Below, in pieces: positions 11,402 to 21,560 of a DNA stretch of 60,000 nucleotides. Position numbers and translations under genes: made by a program. Source of the DNA: Membranipora membranacea (lineage: Eukaryota; Bryozoa; Gymnolaemata; Cheilostomatida; Membraniporidae); contig OU612068.1 in NCBI GenBank assembly GCA_914767715.1, positions 13,084,001-13,144,000 of the forward strand. The letters run 5' to 3'. How positions within the stretch are numbered: the first letter of the stretch is position 1; every line of letters begins with the position of its first letter. Under the pieces are notes generated by a model. The model was not told the origin of the DNA. It saw nothing but the letters and a program-made list of their open reading frames with translations, and did no database searches.

Positions 11402-13042
11402 CTATCTTCGTCTTTTTCCGTACCTGAATACTCCGCGCTTATCAGGTACGCTTTGTCTGAACTTCATACCGTTGTAGTAATCTACCTCTACCTCATCATC
11501 ATATGAACCGTATACCTCATCCGTACGGACTTCATCTTCCAACTGAGAGAAATTGAAAAACTTTCAAATCAGCAAAACATGCAGAATCAATGGTGTATCC
11601 CTGCATTCAGTGTATTATTATATCTACCCTTCACCCCTCCAAAATAAGCAAGGGTCTTTCAGTGTGCGAAGTAAGAGTTTAACAAACTGTGTCAGGCATT
11701 GCATCCGCCCAAAAACATCTTTTTAATGCATATGACTACTGCATTCAATAACCTTCCGCGACATATTATATCATACATCATAAATCATACATAAATTTGA
11801 AAGTTCCTTGTCAAAACATTGGTTTTCATTGGATTTGGATCTTATTCCCTTAATTTTATTTTCGTTTATTTATAGTATTTTTCCACATCCGGGAGAACAT
11901 CTACAGATGATTGTTTAAACTGCGACAGATATTCAACTTACTTGTTCCAATAACTCTCTAAGCCTTGATTCTCTAGTCTGAGTCTCTGACGGTATGTAAT
12001 AGTCTTCTCTCTGTCTCAGACTATCACTTTTAATCACATGGTTTTCAAGTATTGCATCAATATCGGCATCTAAAACATTAAATTTACTCAATACTCAAAA
12101 CCATTGTATGAAAATTGTAATGGCTATATTAAGAATGGAACTGAGTTATTGAAATGTCAGTCATAAAAAAAACATAGCTTAATTATGGATACACGTAGAA
12201 GTTGCCTCACCACGTGCAAATGATGGAACTCTTCAATAAAATTTTATTTTGCAAATGTCGTGAGACAAGCTCATGGGTTTCGGTGCGCCATTCTTTTGGG
12301 TGTATTTGCCTGCCAAACCATATCAGGAGATTGTTATGGAATCAGCATAGTTCAGATTGTTAGTTTTGTATGCTGGCAATGTGTTAATGTGCAATCTGTA
12401 GGAATCACTGAGATATATACTTAATGTTAATTGTTAATGTTTATACATCAGTGCTAGAAATGATTATTATGTTATCTAGCCAATTTGCTTAACCAGTTAA
12501 TCAACCATTTTAATAAAACCAGTCAGTCAGACAAAAAGTCTGACCAACAGGGGTCTAACATGAACACCAAATCAATCCACAAACACGACCATGACAATTG
12601 TGCAGATTACCACAGGAGTACAATGTAGTCGTAAACACCATGATCTTGCGTTTCCAAAAAATAAATTCATCAACAAATAATATACCAATGGCTGCGTTAT
12701 ATTAAAATATTGAGGGGACAACTGATCCCATGTCATGGAGGTAAGAGTGTGAAGGGTATATCAACAAGACACTGCTGTTTTCTGGGTCCAAAATTCGGCA
12801 GCGAGAGTTCATTCCCTCTATCCCATTGACTTTATTCAGACATTTACAGGTTGAAATTTGATTTGAGATTAACATGAGTTATTCAGCTGAATGCTGATGT
12901 CTCAGCGCTCACCTGTGAGATATATTTCCGAGTTCTTATTACGAAGGGACGCCGCGTTTGTAGAACTAAGAGCAAAGCAGAGAAGCAGAATAAGAGCTGA
13001 GATCAAACCAAAAGGTGACGATTGATGACATAAAGTATTCAT
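11402..13042 (-). CDS. Putative neuropeptide precursor, predicted GVFRYamide
   Basis: Three minus-strand exons: 12913-13042 (ATG to donor CACAG|GTGAGC, phase 1), 11942-12069 (acceptor TTTTAG, donor GTAAGT, phase 0) and 11402-11542 (acceptor CTCTCAG, stop TAG). Phases match at both joins and the product is 132 residues. Residues 1 to about 30 form a signal peptide: a polar start, a hydrophobic core LISALILLLCFAL, and a small-residue cleavage region SSTNAA. The middle is acidic and unstructured (residues 44-110), rich in D, E and Y, with no cysteine after the signal. The last 13 residues are DKRGVFRYGKRRR: a KR dibasic site, GVFRY, a Gly amide donor and a polybasic end. Standard prohormone-convertase and amidation rules predict GVFRY-NH2, an RYamide-type ending. 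I do not recognise the family; the layout (one C-terminal peptide after an acidic spacer) is typical of neuropeptide precursors. A chance chain is unlikely given three matched phases plus the signal peptide. Confidence 0.75.
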
Positions 13043-13049
13043 CGCGTAG

Positions 13050-15847
13050 TATCTCCCTGATAAAAGCTTGTAGATTTTGTTGTGCTAGAAATCAAACGAG
13101 AAGTTGCTGTTACGATTGCCGGTGAACATCAGAGAAATGATATGCCTTATCCTGAGAAGTGCAGGTTTATATCTTCTACCTATGTAAACAAGCATGAGTA
13201 ATAGGTAGGGGGCGTGTGTTATGACATCATATCAATCTCAGGTTGTTTGTCAACAGGTAAGAGTGCAGTTCTGTATCCTCTAATTAATAAACAATTTTCT
13301 ATTAATAGGGTCAGTATTAAAAGGCCAAATGCCTCTTTTAATTTCAATTTGCTTTTACAGTTTAGTCTTTCTACTTATACATTGACGAAATCAATGATAT
13401 CATGTTGCGTTATATTATACTGTGAAGCAAGTCTCTATTGATGGATAAAATTATATAATGTTGCAGAGTAAGCCAAAATTAACTATTGGTATGCATTGGT
13501 ACTAAATGGATGATCTGGAAGGCTATTGTTGCCTATCAAGGTAACTCTCATTTATTTGGACACTCGGTCTGGCTTCGAAAACATGATCTGTATATCAATC
13601 GAATTAAGTTATTCACAAATAAAAAAACATTGGGAAATAGTAAAAGCAAGCGGGAGCTTCACATAGGCGGACATAGAATTGACGCAATTAGTTTCTAATA
13701 CACACAAAATTAATAAGTCTAGGATACTCAAGGGTATAGAATCTTATTAGAATATAATGAGTGAACGCTCTGCAATATTTGCTTTCCTTGATGATGTTTG
13801 GTGATAGCATTCAGACCTCAACAGTTTTTTTATCGCTCTTACATAAAACTCACAAGTGCTCTTTATGATTCAATAACTGTCTCAATCATATGTGATTTTC
13901 CACAAGCGCAGAGACAGCAAACACTAAAACCTTACCTTAATTTGCATAAGTTGGAGACAAAATCTCTACTGGTGCACGATTCTTCCCTAGCTCGGTTGTA
14001 TGTTGAAGATTTCTACACACAACTTTGTCTTATATGGGAGGTAGTCAAGCCGGATAGAAATATGAGGATTGAATCCCCATGCGGAGCAGCAGTTCACAAA
14101 TAATATGATAATGTAATTTATTAATACCATTTTCCACATCCAATGGCTAGGCTTGGCAGGTGTGTTCACCTTTTGCTATTGATATTTGACATTTTATTTA
14201 ATTTGTCAGTGACATGCAATATTTTAAATTCAAGAGCTCCCACTGATAATACAGAATTGATCTGAAATTATTTGATATGGATTCATAGCAATTATAAAGC
14301 TATGCACTAAACAGACTAATCAATTTGAACTTGGAATAGGTATGCGATGACGATGTTTTTTCTTACAAAATTTATTATGAGGCCAATGTACTTTGCGCCC
14401 AAGTTAAGAAAGATTACCAAATCAGCCACTTACATCTAAAATTAGACAACACAAACAAAATTTTAACAATTATATTTGTGAGGGCAGACTTATGGATGTT
14501 TGTAACTCAATCAGATGCCTGATGCACTTTGTAGGATGGTTATTATTATTATTATTAGAAGCATATTGACGCCTGCATTTATTTTCTGTCTATGAGAAGA
14601 GAATACCATCTTCCGAAAATTTATTTGAGAGTGGGATTGAAATAGCCCAGATGATTTTCTTTCATTTATGATAACAAGACAACAGTCAAGCCAAAAACAA
14701 AGTCCATCAGCTTTTGTGGACATATCATATCTCCTTCTACCGCGCCAGAAGATTTGGATTAAAAATTGCCTTTTGTTCTGACCACGAAGTAAGAATATGC
14801 CGTGCTGTATGCCCATTAACGAGAGGACCATTGAGATTTTTACCATTATGTATCTCATTAATAACATTATATATCTCGTTTAAACACTATATATGTTATT
14901 ATTCACGCTTGTATTTCACACTACACATATTATTACACCTTTCAATCTTCCTTATGTACCTATACATTTCCTTATTGTTCCTCTTAACTTTGTAATTACC
15001 ACTGGGCAAAATGTGGACTTGTATTTCATTATGCTGAACCGATGTTTTAAATAACATCGATGGATTTTCTGATTTAATATAGTACAACAGTACGTCTTAA
15101 TAATGTTTGTAATTACAGCTACGGGTTTGTAATTTACAATGGTCTATTTGCGATGCCTAAATCAAGTTACCTTGTGACAAGGCTAAGGTTTTACGCTTTG
15201 TACTTCATTCCTAACACTTAGTATTTGCAATGCCACAAGATGACTTTTGTGTTAAATCTCGAATTAATATTCTTTATTTTTCAATTTGAGTGTTTTCCTT
15301 TTCTTCAAACAAATATTGCCGTGCCATACTCTGATCCCACACTGACAGGTCCTTATTTTGGATGCTTTACAGAGACGCAGCAAATCCACCTATCACTTTA
15401 TCTCGCTCCATCTGCCTAACATATTTAGATTTAGATCATCAACAAATTTTCTGAAGAAGAGGACAAGCCTTAAATTGAAAAAAATATCAGCACTTTACGG
15501 TACATAGAGTGATGATAAAATGAAAGCTTAATGAACAAGTTAGGGTATGATTTGAGTTTCCGTGTATCGCTGTATATTTTTATTTAACCAGAAAATCTCT
15601 AGGTGCAAATACAAACATTACATATTGCACAATGAAATACACATCCACATCTTTCAACCTTCATAGGGGTAATGAGAAAGGTGAGAGGGACAATTTAGAG
15701 ATGTGTAGCTGGGATCGAAATGTATAAATTGTGAAAAAATGAAATAATATGTTGTGTGAAAAATGACCACAAATCAATCAATCCTTATCAAGAGTTATCC
15801 CACAATGTAGGAAAACATGACAACTCCTAATCTACTACTAAATACCA
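13050..15847. other. Gene-poor AT-rich DNA
   Basis: Open frames of up to 118 codons occur on both strands (e.g. 13798-14103 + and 14511-14867 -), but their products are low-complexity or lack domains and they have no supporting splice chain. A TTA trinucleotide run lies at about 14540-14556. Confidence 0.5.
14540..14556. repeat. (TTA)n short microsatellite
   Basis: About six consecutive ATT/TTA units. Confidence 0.8.
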
Positions 15848-16045
15848 GCATCCTCTCAAAAGCCCAATAAAGCTTTCTTAAACTAGTCAGCAAAGGTAAG
15901 GGAAATAAGACCTAGATATGTTATGACTTATATCTGATAAGCTTGTCTGGAATGTCGGACTGGCAGGTGAACAATATAAGGTTGTCATGTTTGAGCGGCT
16001 CATTAGGCCGGCAAACTTACGAGTGAGTAAAGTGTTTGGTATTTG
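15848..16045 (-). repeat. Dispersed ~200-bp repeat, copy A
   Basis: The reverse complement of this segment closely matches 51510-51703. Shared blocks include GACTAGTTT, AGGTCTTATTTCCCTTA, the segment around CCAGTCCGACATTCCAGACA, ATGAGCCGCTCAAACATGAC, and the ATACCAGACACTT-like edge. The copies are inverted with respect to each other. No inverted termini or coding capacity were recognised, so the class (short interspersed element or fragment of a larger one) is undetermined. Confidence 0.75.
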
Positions 16046-17045
16046 AGCTCGTCTTTTGGTTAAAACAGCAGCGATCAACGTTGCAGTACTGCACAACTAC
16101 TACCGCCATCAACATAATGGTCAAGTTGCATCAGGTAAAAACATGCATTAGTAATAATTATTATAGAATGACGTTGACACTTTTTGTCCTAACTTCCTGT
16201 TGATAGTCTGAGGCATGTTTGAGATGAACCGGTAGACAGTTTGATACAGCTGTCAGCCATTCCAAGTTGTGTTTCACAAAGCAGAAACTATCTGAATTAC
16301 TTAACTCATCAATAAATAGGCGATAGATTGTTTAGAGCGTGGTGGAAACTGTCATGTCTGGATGGATGCTGAAAAACAGAGGGGACAGGTTGGGGTGTTA
16401 CCTCAAGGTAAAAGATTCATCGGGGAGTAGCATCACCTATCTGTGCCAGTACCTTCCAGGACAAGGAAACTACAGGCTCCTCTTTTGAAGGATAAATATT
16501 TATTTGAACTGAAACTGAAACCGAGTGTGATAGTCAACCTCTAATAGGCATCCCGGGAGTTATCAGGCAATATTGAATCATCTGTGATGCTTGGCACGTA
16601 CCACACCACGTGACAATGCAACAGCATGTCCAATGTCCGCTCAGGTAGAAAGAAATTAATTTTGTCACCAGTGGCTTACAAAGGAGAATTTAATAGAAGT
16701 AAAAGTTGTTGAAACGTGAAAATTGAAACTTGAGTCCTAATCTGGGTGTTCAACTAGATAAGATTCAAATAAAGTTTTAGGCTTGGAAAGGTTTTCTGCC
16801 AAAATTGTACCAACATTAACAAAATACTGGTTTTTAAGTTTTGGCAGCATCATTTCCACCATCAAGTATGTTATCATGATCAACTTTCAATTTCACATCT
16901 TCATTTGTACCTGCTGACTTGGATTATAACACATACATACATGTGGCCGAAGGGAGTTGGGAGTATGTCCCAAACTCCATGGTGGTTGCATTCAGTAAAA
17001 AGTAAATGAAAAGTTGTACCCCCATTCCCAAAGAGGAGATGACTC

Positions 17046-17108
17046 CTTATTCATTGTTTCACTCCCTGGAACATTTCAAATGTTCCAGGGAGTGAAACAA
17101 TGAATAAG
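17046..17108. repeat. 63-bp near-perfect palindrome
   Basis: Arms of 31 bp at 17046-17076 and 17078-17108 are perfect inverse complements around a single central C at 17077. The arm starts CTTATTCATTGTTTCACTCC. A second inverted repeat starts in the last bases of this one. Confidence 0.95.
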
Positions 17109-17150
17109 TTTGCGTTGCCCAAGAAAAGTTTTCTGAGGCAACGCAAACTT
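17106..17150. repeat. Adjacent 14-bp inverted repeat
   Basis: Arms AAGTTTGCGTTGCC (17106-17119) and its exact complement (17137-17150) enclose a 17-base loop. The structure overlaps the preceding palindrome by three bases, so two stem-loops sit back to back. Confidence 0.9.
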
Positions 17151-18313
17151 CAAAGCCTTTTTTTTTGCAAAGCTGCCAAGGGAGGAGTGAGCTTTCAGGA
17201 TTTAACGAGTTATACTCCCGTATGAGGTTGAATATGATTCTATTCTAGACTGCATGGAATCACGGTTTATTTGAATTTTTTTTTTCATTTTTATAAACAA
17301 AAGTATTTATATTTATCATGCTATCATATCTCATGTATACATCTCAATGATACCCATGATACACGAGGATACCTAGCATATCTGGCAATGATAGAGTATA
17401 AATAAAGGACTTGCTTCAAACCTACCTGTAAGTCCCATTGGATGGTATTTTTAACTACCATTGATTCCAATCTATTAATTATTTATGGCTTAGGGCAAGA
17501 ACACCTCAATGCCTGATATGAATAATATTCTCAGCTCTATATCTAGCAGAGACTGAGCTAATTATTATTTTGACATCACAGTATTTGAGTTGTGAGATTT
17601 GCAGTCACTTTTTGCATTTGCATGATGAAGCTTGAACAAATCTTTTCTTTTACACCAGTAATTTGCCTTTCATTTGAATTACAATTTTGAAAACTCAATG
17701 AGAATATTTATTTCTAAAAAATCTGAGTATGGTAAGATATTATCGAGTCTAATGATACCATAGTACACACCTCCCTTGTTTTCAACGCCATCTATAAGGG
17801 CTGCCTAGTAGTATTATTGTAACTGTTGTGTAAAATGAACACACCACTCAAACGCCACAAAAATGAGAATAAGAAAATAACTTTGTTGCAATAAAAAATC
17901 ACTGCTAAAACGTATTACAATTTTAGGGTTGACAATTAGTTGATAAAATTATGGAGACAAAAAAGAGCTCCTCCAATGATAGGTTATTTCCTAAGAAAAA
18001 AAAGTTGGAGTTTCGATAAAAGGTAATATATATTATACGCTGTTTCACCTCTCCTAAAGGGGACATAAAGCAAATCCAAATTCATTTTCTTTTACCACAC
18101 TCATGAAACAGGATGGAAAAAGATGAAATAAAAAACTTGGCACCTTATGAGTGCCTAACTTATATATAAAAACTGTAATAGATAGCATGCTTGTTTCCTA
18201 CTTGGAAATTGGAACTGATAAGTGATACGTATATCAGAGAAACGGAGAGGCGCCCCTGTTACATATTTATATGTAGACCCATCTCATAACGCCGAAAACA
18301 CGAGGAAGAGAGG

Positions 18314-21118
18314 TTATTTAGACTTTAAGACCTTCTCATATTTATCCATGATGTCATCGATGAAATTGAATGCTGCTGGCACATCTAAACCATTGTTGGA
18401 CACTGAGTACTCTAATTCCTTCTCTATACCCCTCTTGTCTTGTCTTATGGTGTCTATGATCAGCTCTATAGTGCTTGTGACTGAGGCTTTGTCAACATTA
18501 CCGTCTCTACATGGGATATAGAAATATATGAGGCCATTAAACCTATCGGTAAACCTGATATCACCTTTGTACAAGTCTAGAGTAGATTTCAGTTTGTATT
18601 TCAGATGTCTGTGGCATATGATATTGTCAAATTTTTCCATACCGTCAGGGGGTGTGTCGCCTCTTTTGTTGACAAAATTTGACCACGAGCCATTAAAATG
18701 GTGTTCATCCCAGATGGTTTCCTGCTCCCAAAACATTTTGTCGTCACCCTGGTGCCATTCGTCGGATAATTCATATCTGATGAACAAGCAAGCGCTTCCG
18801 GTCACATTTGGTACTGTATTCCGCCAGGTCCAAAAATCTCGAGGGTTTATTATTTTCCGATTGTTCCAGTATCCTCCGAGTAGGTCTGGAAGTACATGCA
18901 GGTTGAAGTATCCCATTTTATTGCTGAGAAACATAGTTCCATTGATGATGGAGCTTTCGATAACCTTAAGCCAGCTTTGAAGACAATGTTTGGTGTCGTT
19001 GCCTTCATGGACCTGATCGTTCAACTTCGACCAGCTGTCACACTCTTCACAGACACTACAAAGCTCCTTGTCAAACTCATCCGGAAAGTCTACATCTTCC
19101 CCTCTTTGTTCGATTTGCGTTCTTGGCAAATTCAACCAACGAGATATGACCCTCTGCTCAACCTTGCATCCACTGGATTTTTCAATAAATGCTGATATGA
19201 CTCTCTGGATGTCTTCTGAGGGAGAACATTCGGCCTCAATGATATTTTCCTTAGATCTGAATTTGCCAGTCGGATATCTGGACCTAAAATGTATTCTCAC
19301 AGCTTGAATCCTGTTTGGCATATCGTTTTTCCCAAGCAGAGTCCATTCTATGGGGTCAGACGCACAAACTATCTTACTATTTATCATCGCAGATAGGGTT
19401 TTATGAACTACATGACGTGTTTGAGCATCTTTCTCCTCCTCCCCAGTATGATAAATTTTCACATGGATAAAGCCCTCTGTGTCGCCGTTATATTCATGTC
19501 CTATGATATTACCCAAGTCCGTAAACAACATGTTGAGTTTATTTAGCACGTATTTGTGATACAAAAGATTGGTGAACTCTGAAATCCCTAATGGCAGAAG
19601 GTGGTTGTTGGTAGGCTGTGATCTGCCAAACAATGAATCCATCTGCTTAAAGCCAAAGCTATATCTTGCTTCAGCAGCACTGAACTCTCCACACCAGCTA
19701 ATAAACTCGTCTGAGTCTATTTTATTCCGCTTATATCTGACAACAAAGACTGACTCACCTACTCCTGCGTGATCTCTAAGATATGTCATGCGCTCATCTA
19801 GACTGCTCAACTCATCATTTAATCGTAAGGTCTGAGGGTTAATGACACGGAAATCCGGCGATAACAATGGGGTCTCAAGTTCTGGGAAGCAGAAATTTAA
19901 ATACTTAGTTCTGTTGCTAAGAAAAATGTTCTCGCTCATCTTGTTACAGCGGATGCCTACATTCAGGTACCAGTCTAACTCATTGATTATGCTAGTAGCT
20001 CCCTGTAATCCTTGTATTTCAACTCGTTTGACCTGATGTAACATGGTGAGCAGTGAAAACGAACAGTGCCGTTCTGCTTGTCGGCTCATCTCTGTACAAA
20101 AATTCACAGGGTCCTTGAGCATCACCTGTATTTTTAACTTGTCAGCAGTTTTGATCTGTTCACTCAATAAAATCCTTCTGGTCTCCATTCTGCGGGCCAT
20201 CACCCAAAACTCTGTACTTGTCTCCAGCATTTTGCTGATAACATCTGATCCATCAGTGATCAAAGCAGCCATCAAGATTGGAACATCATGCTGCAGCAAA
20301 TCTCCAAAATTTGTTCTCCGAATCGGCCAGGAACAATTTTTTTTTGGCCTTGTAGTGCAGTATATGAGGGCATGATCGCTGATACCACAGTGTACAACTC
20401 CCGTTTCCTTTATCAGTACATCACTATTACTCGCATCATGTGAGTAAATGTGATCCATACATGTTTCAGACATACCACTTATGGTTGCAGCAACTCTAGT
20501 GTAATTTTTAATATGTTGTGTAAGACCTTTATCTTTAATCAAGGCATGCGGAAACTCATCCTTTGTCTTGTATAGACACCGGTTCATATCACCCATGATA
20601 ATGGCATTTTGGAATTCGGGCTTGTCAAATAAACGTATCAGATTCTCATGCTCTTCTTTGCTTACGTAGGCTCCAATGAAACGAACTTTTAGTGAGGGGA
20701 TTTGTATGTCAATATACTGCAATGAGTGTGTATCGCCGATACCACCGTTGATGGCTTCAACTTTGCAATTATCTTTATAATCAAAGCAGATGTAGGCTAA
20801 AATTCCACCACCTGTTTTCTTGTTTTCCTTTTCCCTATCCAATCTTTTCATATGATAGCCCTTTATGTTCATCTGTGAATTCGGAATTTTCGTGGTTTCT
20901 TTTTTTTTCGTTTTCCAGAGTTTAGATTCAGCTACAAAGAATATATCTAGGTCATACCTTTTGATCAAATACTCTATTTGATCCCTTTTATTCCGTGCGC
21001 CGTTCACATTAAGATAAGCCACTCTAAGTCCATCTTCGACAGGCCCAGTACTTGAACATCTCTTTTCTGTCGACATGGTAACTTCACAGAATTGGTTCAC
21101 TTCGTGTGTACAATTCAT
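18314..21118 (-). CDS. EEP-domain protein with duplicated C-terminal module, intronless
   Basis: One uninterrupted 934-codon frame. Residues about 31-254 form an endonuclease/exonuclease/phosphatase (APE-like) fold with every signature position: YLNVNG (N37), FVAESKL (E64), IIMGDMN (D177, N179), CMDHIYS (D222) and CGISDHAL (S247-D248-H249). This is the type found in non-LTR retrotransposon endonucleases and AP endonucleases. No reverse transcriptase (no FADD-type motif) and no zinc-knuckle tail follow. Residues about 377-583 and 711-900 are two copies of one module: FLSN at 399 and 730, INP at 426 and 757 (identical 27-residue spacing), an RY strand at 461-462 and 781-782, an H-x5-KL segment near 521 and 836, and a GFIHVKI / GLIYFYI strand near 549 and 862. 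Between them lies CSVCEEC (687-693). I do not recognise the module. The protein may be a domesticated or mobile-element protein; a nuclease role is inferred only from the EEP residues. The intronless frame contrasts with its intron-rich neighbours. Confidence 0.8.
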   Translation of the reverse strand: MNCTHEVNQFCEVTMSTEKRCSSTGPVEDGLRVAYLNVNGARNKRDQIEYLIKRYDLDIFFVAESKLWKTKKKETTKIPNSQMNIKGYHMKRLDREKENKKTGGGILAYICFDYKDNCKVEAINGGIGDTHSLQYIDIQIPSLKVRFIGAYVSKEEHENLIRLFDKPEFQNAIIMGDMNRCLYKTKDEFPHALIKDKGLTQHIKNYTRVAATISGMSETCMDHIYSHDASNSDVLIKETGVVHCGISDHALIYCTTRPKKNCSWPIRRTNFGDLLQHDVPILMAALITDGSDVISKMLETSTEFWVMARRMETRRILLSEQIKTADKLKIQVMLKDPVNFCTEMSRQAERHCSFSLLTMLHQVKRVEIQGLQGATSIINELDWYLNVGIRCNKMSENIFLSNRTKYLNFCFPELETPLLSPDFRVINPQTLRLNDELSSLDERMTYLRDHAGVGESVFVVRYKRNKIDSDEFISWCGEFSAAEARYSFGFKQMDSLFGRSQPTNNHLLPLGISEFTNLLYHKYVLNKLNMLFTDLGNIIGHEYNGDTEGFIHVKIYHTGEEEKDAQTRHVVHKTLSAMINSKIVCASDPIEWTLLGKNDMPNRIQAVRIHFRSRYPTGKFRSKENIIEAECSPSEDIQRVISAFIEKSSGCKVEQRVISRWLNLPRTQIEQRGEDVDFPDEFDKELCSVCEECDSWSKLNDQVHEGNDTKHCLQSWLKVIESSIINGTMFLSNKMGYFNLHVLPDLLGGYWNNRKIINPRDFWTWRNTVPNVTGSACLFIRYELSDEWHQGDDKMFWEQETIWDEHHFNGSWSNFVNKRGDTPPDGMEKFDNIICHRHLKYKLKSTLDLYKGDIRFTDRFNGLIYFYIPCRDGNVDKASVTSTIELIIDTIRQDKRGIEKELEYSVSNNGLDVPAAFNFIDDIMDKYEKVLKSK

Positions 21119-21414
21119 GCTTCTAGACTTGAAATCAGCGTAAATTCATGTGCAGTCAGACCATAAAGGTAAAACCACCAATATCTAAAACAAAGATAAT
21201 GGTTTTAACCAAGAGGATTAGAGCATCGGACCAAAGTGTTCAAAATCCAGACGTATGGATGAACTGGCTGGCTATCATTTGAGTTTGGATATTGAGGGTC
21301 GAGGTGCAAAGGTTAGTCAGTAAACTTCTGGTCTCAATCTGGTAAGCACAAATCGATATGAGCGCATCAATTATGTTTTGGAGTGTGTGATCAGTTTCCG
21401 TTTTAAAAACAAGA

Positions 21415-21560
21415 AATCCCGTTCTCCGGCGAAAACGGGATTCCGTATTCCCGAAACTGAAGTTTCCGTATATCAAGGGTTCCGCTTTCCGCAGGATCCG
21501 TTTCCGTATTCCGTTATACGGAAATTCTTATTCCTTATTCCTGATTCCTTGATCCTGATT
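21415..21560 (+). repeat. TTCCG/ATTCC degenerate repeat block
   Basis: Dense irregular copies of TTCCGTATTCC, TTTCCG and TTATTCC, with small internal palindromes such as CCCGTTCTCCGGCGAAAACGGG-like and TTTCCGTAT...ATACGGAAA arms. The plus strand is strongly pyrimidine-rich toward the right end. Confidence 0.7.

Larger units (their letters stand above)
16046..18313. other. Gene-poor DNA between repeat copy A and the EEP gene
   Basis: No coding chain was found. It contains the large palindrome and hairpin at 17046-17150 (listed separately), and the 3' flank of the EEP gene. There is no clear poly(A) or poly(T) tail next to that ORF that would mark retroposition. Confidence 0.5.

Noticed and set aside
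14511-14867. 118-codon minus-strand frame
   Set aside because: Low-complexity Ile/Leu stretches from AT-rich DNA, a TTA repeat inside, no domain and no splice support.
18528-20375. Several plus-strand frames of 64-150 codons
   Set aside because: All are antisense shadows of the 934-residue EEP protein.
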